Positions 36,039 to 44,466 of a stretch of DNA of 64,000 nucleotides are shown in pieces. The stretch comes from Lysobacteraceae bacterium P (GTDB lineage: Bacteria; Pseudomonadota; Gammaproteobacteria; Xanthomonadales; Xanthomonadaceae). A model generated the notes under the pieces. That model had not been told where the DNA came from and made no database searches. It was given only the letters and a program-made list of their open reading frames with translations. How positions within the stretch are numbered: the first letter of the stretch is position 1; every line of letters begins with the position of its first letter. Both the position numbers and the translations under genes were made by a program. The stretch is taken from contig SCOX01000004.1 of assembly GCA_005503055.1 (NCBI GenBank), forward strand, positions 62,001 to 126,000, read 5' to 3'.

Positions 36039-36905
36039 TCATCCAAAGCGCCCCGTAATGTAGTCCTCGGTCTGCTGCTTGCTCGGGTTGGAGAAGATCG
36101 TGTCCGTCGAGGCGTGTTCGATCAGGTCGCCCAGGTACATGAAGGCCGTGAAGTCCGAAACGCGTGCCGCCTGCTGCATGTTGTGGGTGACGATGACGAT
36201 CGTGTAGTCCTTCTTCAGTTCCTCCACGAGCTGCTCGATGCGGCTGGTGGAGATCGGATCCAGCGCCGAGGTCGGTTCGTCGAGCAGCAGCACGTCCGGG
36301 CGCAGCGCGACGGCGCGCGCGATGCACAGGCGCTGCTGTTGGCCGCCGGACAGGCCTAGCGCGCTCTGGCCGAGCTTGTCCTTCACCTCGTCCCACAGCG
36401 CGCCCTGGCGCAGCGCGTGTTCTACGCGCGAATCCATTTCCGACTTCGACAGCTTCTCGTGGTGGCGGATGCCGTAGGCGACGTTCTCGTAGATCGTCAT
36501 CGGGAACGGCACGGGCTTCTGGAACACCATGCCGACCTTGCTGCGCAGCCGGTTCATCGGATAGCGCGGATCGAGGATGTTGTCGCCGTCCAGCAGCACT
36601 TCGCCGCGGGCTTCCAATTTCGGGTAGAGCGCGTAGATGCGGTTGAAGATGCGCAGCAGCGTGGACTTGCCGCAACCCGACGGACCGATCAGCGCGGTCA
36701 CGCGCTTCTCCGGGATTTCCAGGTTGATTTCCTTCAACGCATGGAACTTGTCGTAGTAGAAGTTCAAGCCGCGCGCGGCGAGCTTCACCGGCGAAGCGGC
36801 GAGGGCAGGGCCGGTTCGCTCCGGGGTGGCGAGGGTGATGCGGGCGTCGTTCATGGCCGTGGCTTCTAGCTTGGAAGGACTCGACGGTGTGGTGAGGTCA
36901 GTCAT
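36039..36905 (-). CDS. pstB: Phosphate ABC transporter ATP-binding protein
   Basis: PstB is the ATPase of the high-affinity phosphate importer. The 288-residue product has Walker [10 protein letters not shown] (about 75-83), a Q-loop [11 protein letters not shown], the signature [14 protein letters not shown], Walker [14 protein letters not shown] and the switch His in VTHNMQQ, all in PstB-type context ([13 protein letters not shown]). An N-terminal 35-residue extension is variable. ATG 36905 overlaps the pstA end by 8 bp; ATG 36854 would remove 17 residues. It functions with PstA, PstC and the PstS proteins encoded just upstream. Confidence 0.97.
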   Translation of the reverse strand: MTDLTTPSSPSKLEATAMNDARITLATPERTGPALAASPVKLAARGLNFYYDKFHALKEINLEIPEKRVTALIGPSGCGKSTLLRIFNRIYALYPKLEARGEVLLDGDNILDPRYPMNRLRSKVGMVFQKPVPFPMTIYENVAYGIRHHEKLSKSEMDSRVEHALRQGALWDEVKDKLGQSALGLSGGQQQRLCIARAVALRPDVLLLDEPTSALDPISTSRIEQLVEELKKDYTIVIVTHNMQQAARVSDFTAFMYLGDLIEHASTDTIFSNPSKQQTEDYITGRFG

Positions 36906-37788
36906 GGCTGATCCGATTGCGCAGCACGATGGCGCGGGCCACCAGGCTGATGAGAAGGACGAAAGCGGTCAGCACCAGCGCACCGGCCCAGGCCAGTACC
37001 TGCCACGACTCGTACGGGCTGCCGGCGAACTGGTTCATCACCACCGGCACGGACGCCATCGGCTGCAGCACGTTGGCGCTCCAGTACTGGTTGCCGAAGG
37101 CGGTGAACAGCAGCGGTGCGGTTTCGCCCGAGATGCGCGCCAGCGCCAGCAGCACGCCGGTGACGATGCCCGCCGAGGCGCTGCGATACAGCACCTGCAC
37201 GATCACCTTCCACTGCGGCACGCCCAGCGACAGCGCGGCCTCGCGCATCTGCGACGGGACCAGGCGCAGCATCTCGTCGGTGGTGCGCACCACCACCGGC
37301 AGCACGATGAACGCCAGCGAGATCGCACCGGCGAGCGCGGAGAAGTTGCCGCCGGTCTGCATCACCACCAGCGTGTAGACGAACAGACCCAGCACGATCG
37401 ACGGCGCCGACAGCAGGATGTCGTTGACGAAGCGCACCACCGTGCCGAACTTGCGCGCGTTGCCGTACTCGGCCAGCCAGGTGCCCGCGGCGATGCCGAG
37501 CGGGGTGCCGATGAGGATGGCGATCACGCACATCACGGCGCTGCCGAAGAAGGCGTTGAGCAGGCCGCCTTCCTGCATCGGCGGCGGCGTGTTCTGGGTG
37601 AACAGCGCCCAGTTGACGCCACCGATGCCCTTGGAGATGAGCGTCCACAGGATCCAGCCCAGGAAGAACAGGCCGAACAATGCGGCCGCGCAGGCCAGGA
37701 CGAGCGAGAAGGCGTTGATGATGCGGCGACGACGGTACAGCCCGTCGGCGACCTTGAACTCGTGCGCGGTTTTCGCGGCGATGGCCAT
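36898..37788 (-). CDS. pstA: Phosphate ABC transporter permease PstA
   Basis: One of the two inner membrane channel subunits of the Pst importer. The 296-residue protein has six predicted helices (for example 26-50, 80-104, 115-135) and the EAA-type cytoplasmic loop [23 protein letters not shown] before the last helices, which contacts PstB. The [16 protein letters not shown] segment is typical of PstA. It overlaps pstB and is one base from pstC. Confidence 0.96.
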   Translation of the reverse strand: MAIAAKTAHEFKVADGLYRRRRIINAFSLVLACAAALFGLFFLGWILWTLISKGIGGVNWALFTQNTPPPMQEGGLLNAFFGSAVMCVIAILIGTPLGIAAGTWLAEYGNARKFGTVVRFVNDILLSAPSIVLGLFVYTLVVMQTGGNFSALAGAISLAFIVLPVVVRTTDEMLRLVPSQMREAALSLGVPQWKVIVQVLYRSASAGIVTGVLLALARISGETAPLLFTAFGNQYWSANVLQPMASVPVVMNQFAGSPYESWQVLAWAGALVLTAFVLLISLVARAIVLRNRISHD

Positions 37789-37789
37789 G

Positions 37790-38758
37790 TCAGGTGCCCT
37801 CCTTGCGCGACAGCTGCATCAGCATCAGGCGGGCGATTGCCAGCACCACGAAGGTGACGATGAACAGCACGAAGCCCAGCAGCAACAGCGCGGATCGGTA
37901 GGTCTCGGTCGCCTCGCCGAAATCGTTGGCGATCAGCGCGGCGATGGTCGTACCCGGCTCCAGCAGCGAAGCGGAGAAGTTCACGCTGTTGCCGATCACG
38001 AAGGCCACCGCCATCGTTTCGCCCAACGCGCGGCCCAGGCCGAGGAAGATGCCGCCGATCACCGCCGAGCGGGTATAGGGCAGGACGATGTCCCAGCTCA
38101 CTTCCCACTTCGTCGAGCCCAGCGCGTAGGCCGATTCCTTCAGCCGCGTGGGCACGGTCAGAAACACCTCGCGCATCACCGAGGAAATGAACGGGATCAC
38201 CATGATCGCCAGCACGACGCCGGCGGTGAGCATGCCGATGCCCAGCGGCGGGCCCTGGAAGAGCGTGCCGATGACGGGCAGGGTGCCGATGTGGTCGTTG
38301 AGCCACGGCGTGACGTACTCGGTCATCACCGGCACGAGCACGAACAGGCCCCACATGCCGTAAATGATCGACGGAATGCCGGCGAGCAGTTCGATCGCGG
38401 TGCCGATCGGACCGCGCGCCCAGCGCGGCGCCACTTCGGTCAGGAAGAAGGCGATGCCGAAGCTGACGGGCACGGCGATCAGCATCGCGATCAGCGCGGT
38501 GACGATGGTGCCGTAGATCGGCACGAGCGCGCCGTACTGGTTCTCCACCGGATTCCATTGCGTGGTGGTGAAGAAGTCCAGGCCTTCGGCTTCCAGCACG
38601 TGGCGGCCGCCCCAGAGCATCGACAGCGCCGCGCTGGCGAGCGCGACCAGCACGAAGATCACCGTACCGGTGAGGACGTACCGGAACAGCCTGTCGTTGC
38701 GCGCGTCCTTGTGGTCGCGCTGCGCGGGCACGTTGGCGGGAAGGGAGGTTGCGTTCAT
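37790..38758 (-). CDS. pstC: Phosphate ABC transporter permease PstC
   Basis: The second channel subunit of the Pst importer. The 322-residue product has a cytoplasmic N-terminal tail, six helices, the PstC region LLAGIPSIIYGMWGLFVLVP, and the EAA loop KESAYALGSTKWEVSWDIVLPYT with GRALGETMAVAFVIG. The ATG at 38758 is the first in a good context. It is separated from pstS by about 280 bp holding a hairpin and two dispersed repeats, as is common where pstS is expressed above the rest of the operon. Confidence 0.96.
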   Translation of the reverse strand: MNATSLPANVPAQRDHKDARNDRLFRYVLTGTVIFVLVALASAALSMLWGGRHVLEAEGLDFFTTTQWNPVENQYGALVPIYGTIVTALIAMLIAVPVSFGIAFFLTEVAPRWARGPIGTAIELLAGIPSIIYGMWGLFVLVPVMTEYVTPWLNDHIGTLPVIGTLFQGPPLGIGMLTAGVVLAIMVIPFISSVMREVFLTVPTRLKESAYALGSTKWEVSWDIVLPYTRSAVIGGIFLGLGRALGETMAVAFVIGNSVNFSASLLEPGTTIAALIANDFGEATETYRSALLLLGFVLFIVTFVVLAIARLMLMQLSRKEGT

Positions 38759-38796
38759 CCGGTGGGCTTCTTGTGGCCGTTTCCGAGGTTGCGGTC

Positions 38797-38820
38797 GTCA
38801 TTCCCGCTAAGGCGGGAAGC
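38797..38820. repeat. Dispersed palindromic repeat copy
   Basis: GTCATTCCCGC, a TAA centre and GCGGGAA form a short stem in the pstS-pstC gap, same family as 21111-21136. Confidence 0.7.
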
Positions 38821-38966
38821 CATGGACGCGCTGGTCGTATCGCTGGGAGAGAGGGAGGGCGATCCGGTTCGTGCGTTCATGGTTCTCCACATTCGCGGGA
38901 TGACGTGGTGCAGGGTGTTGCCTTGCGTGGCGCGTGTTTCGCCGGGGGTGACGCACGGGTTGCCGT

Positions 38967-38992
38967 GGATCCCCGCCGTCGCGGGGATGACG
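38967..38992. repeat. Dispersed palindromic repeat copy
   Basis: GGATCCCCGC and GCGGGGATGAC arms surround a short centre, the second copy in the pstS-pstC gap. Confidence 0.7.
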
Positions 38993-39003
38993 CATCGGCA
39001 AAG

Positions 39004-39026
39004 GCGCTCGCGCGTTGCGCGAGCGC
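39004..39026 (-). terminator. Hairpin after pstS, probable partial terminator before pstC
   Basis: A 10-bp stem (39004-39013 with 39017-39026, GCGCTCGCGC type) with a 3-nt loop lies 9 bp after the pstS stop. Only CCTTTG follows leftward, so read-through into pstCAB-phoU is likely. Confidence 0.55.
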
Positions 39027-39035
39027 GCCGATTCA

Positions 39036-40136
39036 TCACTTGAACTCGGCCGCCCAGTACGCTTCCACCTGCTGTACCAGCGCCGGCGGCAGCGGTACGT
39101 AGTCCAGCGCCTGCGCCTGCTGCTGGCCGTTCTCGAACGCCCACTTGAAGAAGGCGCGTGTGTCGGCGGCGCGCCTGGCGTCCTTGGGCTGCTTGTACAT
39201 CAGGATGAAGTTGGTGGCGGTGATCGGCCATGCGTTGCCATCGGCTGCATTGGTGATCACCAGGTTGAAGTCCTTCGCGTTCGCCCAGTCGGCGCCCGCG
39301 GCGGCGGCCTGGAAGGTCTCCGCGCTCGGCTGCACCCAGTTGCCGGCCGCGTTCTGCAGCGAGGCGTAGGCCATCTTGTTCTGCAGCGCGTAGGCCAGTT
39401 CGACGTAGCCGATCGAACCCTTGATCTGCTTCACGTACGAGGCCACGCCTTCGTTGCCCTTGCCGCCCACGCCGCCCGGCCACTGCACCGACGTGCCTTC
39501 GCCGACCTTGGCCTTCCAGTCCGCGCTGACCTTGGACAGGTAGTTGGTGAAGTTGAACGTGGTGCCCGAGCCGTCGGAGCGGTGGACGATGTTGATCTTC
39601 GTCGCCGGCAGCGTCACGCCGGGGTTGACCGCGGCGATGGCCGTGTCGTTCCACATGGTGATCTTGCCCATGAAGATGTCGGCCAGCAGCGGGCCGGTCA
39701 GGCGCAGCTTGCCGGCGTCCAGGCCTTCGACGTTGACGACCGGCACCACGCCGCCGATGGCGGAGGGGAACTGGCCCAGGCCGGCGGCCGCGAGTTCATC
39801 CGAGGCCAGCGGCTTGTCGGAGGAACCGAAGTCCACCGTGCCGGCCTTGATCTGGGCGATGCCGCCGCCCGAACCGATCGACTGGTAGTTGACCTTGGCG
39901 CCGGTGGCCTTGTTGTAGTCGTCGGACCACTTGGAAATCAGCGGGTAGATGAAGGTCGCGCCGGCGCCGGTGATCTGCGCGGCGACCCGGTCGCCGGCCG
40001 GTGCGCCAGCGGCGGGCGCACCCGTGTCGGCGGCCGTGGCCTGCGGGTTGGCGTTCTCGCCGGCGGGCTTGCAGGCCGCGACGGTCAGGGCGATGGCGAA
40101 AGCGAGGGCGGCAATGCGGGCCGACGACGGGTTCAT
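39036..40136 (-). CDS. pstS: Phosphate-binding lipoprotein PstS (copy 1, operon proximal)
   Basis: PstS captures phosphate in the periplasm and delivers it to PstCAB. The 366-residue product has a lipoprotein signal with lipobox TVAAC (Cys22), then a low-complexity Ala/Gly/Pro linker (25-65). The binding fold has phosphate-contact segments: GAGATFIYPLISKW, NYQSIGSGGGIAQIKAG, FGSSDKPL and HRSDGSGTTFNFTNYLSK. ATG 40136 is set by the signal sequence; the frame continues upstream through a tandem repeat. A Pho box and -10 precede it (40183-40216). It is closely similar to copy 2 except for the lipid anchor and linker. Confidence 0.96.
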   Translation of the reverse strand: MNPSSARIAALAFAIALTVAACKPAGENANPQATAADTGAPAAGAPAGDRVAAQITGAGATFIYPLISKWSDDYNKATGAKVNYQSIGSGGGIAQIKAGTVDFGSSDKPLASDELAAAGLGQFPSAIGGVVPVVNVEGLDAGKLRLTGPLLADIFMGKITMWNDTAIAAVNPGVTLPATKINIVHRSDGSGTTFNFTNYLSKVSADWKAKVGEGTSVQWPGGVGGKGNEGVASYVKQIKGSIGYVELAYALQNKMAYASLQNAAGNWVQPSAETFQAAAAGADWANAKDFNLVITNAADGNAWPITATNFILMYKQPKDARRAADTRAFFKWAFENGQQQAQALDYVPLPPALVQQVEAYWAAEFK

Positions 40137-40182
40137 GCGCAGCTCCAGGGGAAGGAATCCGGCCTGCTGGCCGGGCTGCGCC

Positions 40183-40216
40183 ATTTGATGATCTTTTTGT
40201 TACAGCCCAATGACAT
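40183..40216 (-). promoter_or_regulatory. Pho box and -10 of pstS copy 1
   Basis: Read leftward, ATGTCAT-TGGG-CTGTAAC (40199-40216) gives two PhoB heptamers with the standard 11-bp period, 11 of 14 bases close to CTGTCAT/CTGTCAC. After 10 bp comes a TCAAAT -10 (40183-40188). This is the normal geometry of PhoB-activated promoters. Confidence 0.75.
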
Positions 40217-40255
40217 CGGGCCGTCACATTTCTGTAGCGATCCGGGCGACGCGGT

Positions 40256-40591
40256 GTTCCGGGCCCCGGGCTCGGCGTTCCGGGCTTCGAGCCCGGTCGT
40301 CCAGGCTTCGAGCCCGGCGTTCCGGGCTTTGAGCTCGGCGGTCCGAGTTCCGAGCTCGGCAGCTCGAGCTTTTAGCTCGGCGCTCCGAGTTCCGAGCCTG
40401 GCGTTCCGAGCTCCGGGCTCGGCGCTCCGAGCTTCGAGCCCCGCGATTCGAGCTTCGAGCTCGGCCTTCCGAGCTTCGAGCCTGGCGCTCCGAGTTCCGA
40501 GCTCGGAGTTCCGAGCTTCGAGCCCCGCGATTCGAGCTCCGAGCTCGGCCTTCCGAGTTCCGAGCCCGGCAATTCGAGCTTCGAGCTCGAT
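40256..40591. repeat. 16-copy 21-bp tandem array
   Basis: Sixteen consecutive units of exactly 21 bp fill 336 bp without any insertion or deletion. Units resemble GTTCCGAGCTTCGAGCTCGGC and differ by substitutions, mostly between alternatives such as TTCGAG/TCCGAG and GCTCGG/GCCCGG. The period is a multiple of three, so several frames stay open; leftward one frame would encode leucine-containing heptads. It lies between the two pstS genes, 40 bp upstream of the copy 1 Pho box. Its function is unknown. Each unit holds short palindromes (GAGCTC, CGAGCTCG). Confidence 0.95.
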
Positions 40592-40783
40592 GGAGAAAGC
40601 AGGGGGCAATAAGCGAAGCGCATTGCACCGCCCCGCCACGTCGAAAAACCTCCCGAGCCCAACCATCCGCGCCTGTGATGGGAGGCGGCGCAATGCTATT
40701 GCGCCCTACGGGGATGGCCGCGGCGGTAATCCTCGATGGAGAAAGCAGGGTGCAATAAGCGAAGCGCATTGCACCGCGCCGCC
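40587..40783. repeat. Pair of 51-bp direct repeats downstream of the array
   Basis: Copies at 40587-40637 and 40733-40783 match at about 49 of 51 positions. They contain the core GCAATAAGCGAAGCGCATTG. Between them lies a small perfect inverted repeat (GGCGCAAT/ATTGCGCC near 40687-40705). The AAGCGAAGCGCA core also occurs at 42086. Confidence 0.85.
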
Positions 40784-40856
40784 TAGACTCCGGAAACCGA
40801 AACGAAGAAGGCGGGCCAGTGGCCCGCCCTCGGTGACGCCTGAATCCGTGAGCGGA

Positions 40857-41891
40857 TCAGTAGTTCATGTTCGCCGACCAGTACGTCTCGATCTGCTTCA
40901 CCAGCGCGTCCGGCAGCGGGACGTAGTCCAGCGCCTTGGCCTGCGTGTCGCCGTTGGCGTAGACCCAGCGAAAGAATTCCTTGGCGTTCTTGGCGCCGGC
41001 GGCGTTCTTGGGCTGCTTGTACATCAGGATGAAGTTGGTGGCGGTGATCGGCCAGGAGTTCGCGCCCGGGGCGTTCGTCATCACCAGATAGAAATCCTTC
41101 GCGTTGCCCCACTCGGCGCTGGCGGCGGCGGCCTGGAAGCTCTCGTCCGACGGCAGCACGAAGTTGCCGGCGGAATTCTTCAGGCGCGAATAGGCCATCT
41201 TGTTCTGCAGCGCGTAGGACAGCTCGACGTAGCCGATGCCACCGACGATCTGCTTGACGTAGGCGGCGACGCCTTCGTTGCCCTTGCCGCCGATGCCGAC
41301 CGGCCACTTCACGGCGGTGCCTTCACCGACCTTCGACTTCCAGTCCGGCGAGACCTTCGACAGGTAGTTGACGAAGTTGAAGGTGGTGCCCGAACCGTCC
41401 GAGCGGTGCACGACGGTGATCTTGCGGTCCGGCAGCTGCACGCCGCCGTTGAGCGCGACGATCGCCGGGTCGTTCCACTTGGTGATCTTGCCCAGGAAGA
41501 TGTTGGCCAGCGTCTCGCCGTCCAGCTTCAGGGCACCGGAGGTCACGCCCGGCACGTTGACGACGGGCACGACGCCGCCGATCACCGACGGGAACTGCGC
41601 CAGGCCGAACTGGGCCAGCTCTTCGGGCTTCATCGGAGCGTCGGAGGAACCGAAATCGACCGTCGCGGCCTTGATCTGGGCGATGCCGCCGCCGGAGCCG
41701 ATCGACTGGTAGTTCACTTTCTTGCCGGCGGCCTTGTTGTAGTCGGCCGACCACTTCGACATGACCGGGTACACGAACGACGCACCGGCGCCGGTGACGT
41801 CGGCGGCCTGCGCGCTCATCGCGAAGGTGCCGGCGACGGCGAGCGCGACGAGGCGGAATTGGATGGACTTGAACACGTTGGAATGAAGCAC
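40857..41891 (-). CDS. pstS: Phosphate-binding protein PstS (copy 2)
   Basis: A second periplasmic phosphate-binding protein, 344 residues, with a cleavable signal peptide (to about residue 29, FAMSAQA-AD) and no lipobox. It repeats the copy 1 binding segments almost exactly: GAGASFVYPVMSKW, NYQSIGSGGGIAQIKAA, FGSSDAPM and HRSDGSGTTFNFVNYLSK. The start is GTG 41891 with CCAGGAG upstream; no suitable ATG exists and an extension to 42158 is non-coding in character. Soluble and lipid-anchored paralogues in tandem may serve uptake and signalling separately, or different phosphate ranges. Confidence 0.95.
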   Translation of the reverse strand: MLHSNVFKSIQFRLVALAVAGTFAMSAQAADVTGAGASFVYPVMSKWSADYNKAAGKKVNYQSIGSGGGIAQIKAATVDFGSSDAPMKPEELAQFGLAQFPSVIGGVVPVVNVPGVTSGALKLDGETLANIFLGKITKWNDPAIVALNGGVQLPDRKITVVHRSDGSGTTFNFVNYLSKVSPDWKSKVGEGTAVKWPVGIGGKGNEGVAAYVKQIVGGIGYVELSYALQNKMAYSRLKNSAGNFVLPSDESFQAAAASAEWGNAKDFYLVMTNAPGANSWPITATNFILMYKQPKNAAGAKNAKEFFRWVYANGDTQAKALDYVPLPDALVKQIETYWSANMNY

Positions 41892-41940
41892 GTTGCTCTC
41901 CTGGAGGGACGACGGGCCTGACCCGTACGACGCGCATTTG

Positions 41941-41991
41941 ATAACCGTTGGATGACAGCGCCGGGTCGCAGGTGTGACAACCGTGTGACCG
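41941..41991 (-). promoter_or_regulatory. Tandem Pho boxes of pstS copy 2
   Basis: Leftward, five heptamers occur at a strict 11-bp period: CGGTCAC, TTGTCAC, GCGACCC, CTGTCAT, CGGTTAT. Four match the PhoB heptamer at five to seven of seven positions, and the third is poor. This suggests two adjacent PhoB dimer sites. Confidence 0.75.
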
Positions 41992-42010
41992 GTGACGGCT
42001 GGCATCAGCC

Positions 42011-42040
42011 AAAAAAATGGGCGCGACCTGGATCGCGCCC
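42011..42040 (-). terminator. Intrinsic terminator of the porin gene
   Basis: GGGCGCGA (42019-42026) and TCGCGCCC (42033-42040) form an 8-bp stem, followed leftward by A and seven T (42011-42017 on the complementary strand). Confidence 0.9.
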
Positions 42041-42074
42041 GAGGGGGAGGAAACAAAAGAGAGAGATGACTTTC

Positions 42075-42152
42075 GTAGCCCGGGTAAGCGAAGCGCACCC
42101 GGGGAAGCATGCAGTCGAGGCAAGGTGCGGCCTTAGGCCTTGCCCGGGCTAC
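42075..42152. repeat. GTAGCCCGGG inverted-repeat element
   Basis: GTAGCCCGGG (42075-42084) and CCCGGGCTAC (42143-42152) enclose an AAGCGAAGCGCACC segment and a nested CAAGG...CCTTG stem. It lies between the porin stop and its terminator, like repeats often seen in xanthomonad genomes. Confidence 0.75.
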
Positions 42153-42162
42153 GCACATTCGA

Positions 42163-43449
42163 TTACCAGTAGAACTGCACGCGCGCTTCGAGGATGTTCG
42201 GGTTGTCGTCGACCTTGCGGTTGACGAGCTGGTTCTGGTTGGCCGGATTGACCAGGCCCGTGGCCGGGGTGCGTGCGAAAAAGCGCGAGCTGTCGACCAT
42301 CACGTAGTTCAGCATGAACTTGAAGTTCGAGCGCCAGTACCAGTTCGCACCGAGCGTCCAGGTGCTCATGTCGCCACCCAGCACGCCGTCGACGGCGGCC
42401 GAGCCGGTCGGGGTCGTCGGCGCGATGATCGTGCCGTCGTCCAGGTCGATCGAGTCGTAGCGCACGCCCAGCTGCCACATGCCCGAGGCGGGTTCGTCGG
42501 GCAGCGGAGTGGTCGGCGTGCCTTCCTTGTAGCCCCAGGTCTCGCCGGTGACGTTCCACAGTCCGCTGACGTACCAGCTGTTGCCGTCGAAGTTGTGCGA
42601 CTGGCGCGGATTGCCGTTGTCGTAGCGCTCCACCTTGGTCTGCATGTACTCGCCCTGCACCTTGACCGGGCCGGTGACCCACATGGCCTCGGCGCCGACG
42701 GTCTTCTGGCGGTCGGTGTTGGTCATGTTGCCGGTGTCGACCAGACGCGTGCCGGCCAGGTCGGCGCCGGGGCGGGCGCGCAGGCGCACGGTGTCCTGGA
42801 AGGTGTCGTAATCCACGTACGACAGGCCAAGGTGGAAGATGTTGCCCTTGTCGTTGATCGGCGCCCAGTTGCCGCGCAGACCGTAGCCCGGGCCATGCGG
42901 CGTCGGAGCCGGATGCTCGGTCAGCTCGCGGGTGAAGTAGCTGCCGGTGAAGCCCCAGTCGTTGGTGCCGTAGCGGTACTGGCCGCCGAGGCGACGGGCC
43001 ACGCCGAAGGTGTTGGTGACCAGCGCCTTGGCGATGAAGTCGTTGTTCTTGGTCGAGGACAGCTCTTCCATGCTGTTGGGCTGCTTGAACTGGCCCAGCA
43101 CGAAGTAGTGGTTGGAATCGCCGCGGATCTTGTACTTGGCGTTCACGTCCAGCCACTTGTCGGCCTTGGCGTCGTAGCCCAGGACCCACTCGAAGTTGCC
43201 CGGGCCCTTGCCCTTGAGCACCAGTTCGGCGCGGCGCAGCTCGTTGTCGCTGTCGCGGCCGTCCAGCGTGTCGCCACCGACATTGAGGTCGGCGAAGTCG
43301 CTGTCGAAATAGTTGTAATCGGCCTGGACCAGGCCTTCGAAGGAGACCTCGGAGTTGCCGATCACGTCGAGCGCGATTTCGGCATGCGCGGCCGGCGCGA
43401 CCAGAGCGGCGAGCAGCGCAACGGACAGGGTGCTGCGGGACAGTTTCAT
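42163..43449 (-). CDS. OprO/OprP-type phosphate-selective porin
   Basis: These trimeric outer membrane channels favour phosphate or polyphosphate entry. The 428-residue product has a signal peptide (1-26, ALVAPAAHA-E) and a 16-strand porin pattern with DSDNELRRAELVLKGKG, WVLGYDAKADKWLDVNAKYK, and YFVLGQFKQPNSMEELSS, the OprP-family signature region. It ends in ARVQFYW, with the aromatic C-terminus needed for BAM. ATG 43449 is fixed by the signal peptide. A candidate Pho box upstream and the adjacent pst genes support a phosphate role. Confidence 0.93.
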   Translation of the reverse strand: MKLSRSTLSVALLAALVAPAAHAEIALDVIGNSEVSFEGLVQADYNYFDSDFADLNVGGDTLDGRDSDNELRRAELVLKGKGPGNFEWVLGYDAKADKWLDVNAKYKIRGDSNHYFVLGQFKQPNSMEELSSTKNNDFIAKALVTNTFGVARRLGGQYRYGTNDWGFTGSYFTRELTEHPAPTPHGPGYGLRGNWAPINDKGNIFHLGLSYVDYDTFQDTVRLRARPGADLAGTRLVDTGNMTNTDRQKTVGAEAMWVTGPVKVQGEYMQTKVERYDNGNPRQSHNFDGNSWYVSGLWNVTGETWGYKEGTPTTPLPDEPASGMWQLGVRYDSIDLDDGTIIAPTTPTGSAAVDGVLGGDMSTWTLGANWYWRSNFKFMLNYVMVDSSRFFARTPATGLVNPANQNQLVNRKVDDNPNILEARVQFYW

Positions 43450-43749
43450 GGACGTAGCCCTTGGGGCGTAGTGAGAAGACGCTGCGCAGGCTAGGTCGTG
43501 AAAGTTGCGTAAATATGACAACGCTGACTTATTTCCGACGGATGACGCGGACATGACGGCCGGCGGTTCGCTGTGAGGCGCGTCACGCGGGGCTTTCGAC
43601 GAACGGTTTCGGGCGCGAGCGCGGACGCGACAGAACACACCGTCATGCCCGCGAAGCCCCGGACTCAGGCCGATCGCGTTTCATGACAGCCGCGTGTGCG
43701 CGGGCACCTTCGGATGTTCGCCCCTCCCGACGGGAAGGCGGCCCGCCCC
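43450..43749. other. Porin-nth intergenic region
   Basis: It holds the porin Pho promoter (43504-43521) at its left side. The rest, next to the nth stop, has no gene; a GTCATGCCCGCGAAG fragment near 43643 resembles half of the dispersed palindromic repeat. Confidence 0.5.
43504..43521 (-). promoter_or_regulatory. Candidate Pho box of the porin gene
   Basis: Leftward TTGTCAT-ATTT-ACGCAAC gives heptamers 11 bp apart; the first is six of seven and the second is weak. A TAGCCT -10-like hexamer follows after 10 bp. Confidence 0.5.
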
Positions 43750-44466
43750 TCAACCCCGGATCGGATCCGGTTCGCCCGGCGTCTTGTCGGGAAAGCGGCA
43801 AATGTCGCGGATGACGCAATGCGGGCAGTCGGGCTTGCGCGCCTTGCAGACATAGCGACCGTGCAGGATCAGCCAGTGGTGGGCGTCGAGCAGGTACTCG
43901 GGCGGCACGGCCTTGAGCAGGCCGTCCTCGACCGCACGCACGGTCTTGCCCGGCGCCAGCCCGGTCCGGTTGGCGACCCGGAAGATGTGCGTGTCCACCG
44001 CCATCGTCGCTTCGCCGAAGGCGGTATTGAGCACGACGTTCGCCGTCTTGCGACCCACCCCGGGCAGCGCCTCGAGCGATTCACGATCGCGCGGTACTTC
44101 GCCGTGGTGGTGCTCGATGAGCTGGTGCGCCATCGCCACCACGTTCGCCGCCTTGGTGTTGTACAGCCCGATCGTCGAGATGTAGGGCTTGAGTCCGTCC
44201 ACGCCCAGTTTCGCGATGGCCGCCGGCGTGTTCGCCACGGGAAACAATTTGCGCGTGGCCTTGTTGACGCCGACGTCGGTCGCCTGCGCCGAAAGCGTCA
44301 CCGCCACGAGCAGTTCGTAGGGCGTGCTGAATTCCAGTTCCGTGGTCGGCTTGGGATTGAGCGCCTTGAGGCGCGCGAACATCGTTTCGATCTCCGCGGC
44401 CGACAGCCGGCTCACGCGCCGCGCGCGCTTGGCCGCGGGTTTCTTCTTCGCTGTGGTGGGCGTCAT
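43750..44466 (-). CDS. nth: Endonuclease III
   Basis: Nth is the DNA glycosylase/AP lyase that removes oxidised pyrimidines. The 238-residue protein has the helix-hairpin-helix LEALPGVGRKTANVVLN with the catalytic Lys, the catalytic Asp in AVDTHIFRVANR, and the [4Fe-4S] motif CKARKPDCPHCVIRDIC (Cys-x6-Cys-x2-Cys-x5-Cys). A basic N-terminal extension (TAKKKPAAKRARR) adds about 20 residues to the E. coli length (211). ATG 44466 overlaps the upstream small gene by four bases. Confidence 0.97.
   Translation of the reverse strand: MTPTTAKKKPAAKRARRVSRLSAAEIETMFARLKALNPKPTTELEFSTPYELLVAVTLSAQATDVGVNKATRKLFPVANTPAAIAKLGVDGLKPYISTIGLYNTKAANVVAMAHQLIEHHHGEVPRDRESLEALPGVGRKTANVVLNTAFGEATMAVDTHIFRVANRTGLAPGKTVRAVEDGLLKAVPPEYLLDAHHWLILHGRYVCKARKPDCPHCVIRDICRFPDKTPGEPDPIRG

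Noticed and set aside
36898-36905. Frameshift between pstA and pstB
   Set aside because: The 8-bp overlap is a normal translational coupling; both proteins are full length.
40256-40591. CRISPR array
   Set aside because: Units are contiguous 21-mers with no unique spacers, and no cas genes are nearby.
40133-40693. 186-residue leftward frame with leucine heptads (LEARxAxLGTR) in the 21-bp array
   Set aside because: The heptads follow from the 21-bp unit length, and other frames and the opposite strand are open as well. There is no ribosome-binding site, and the frame ends inside the pstS copy 1 start. A repeat is the simpler reading, although a coiled-coil protein is not strictly excluded.
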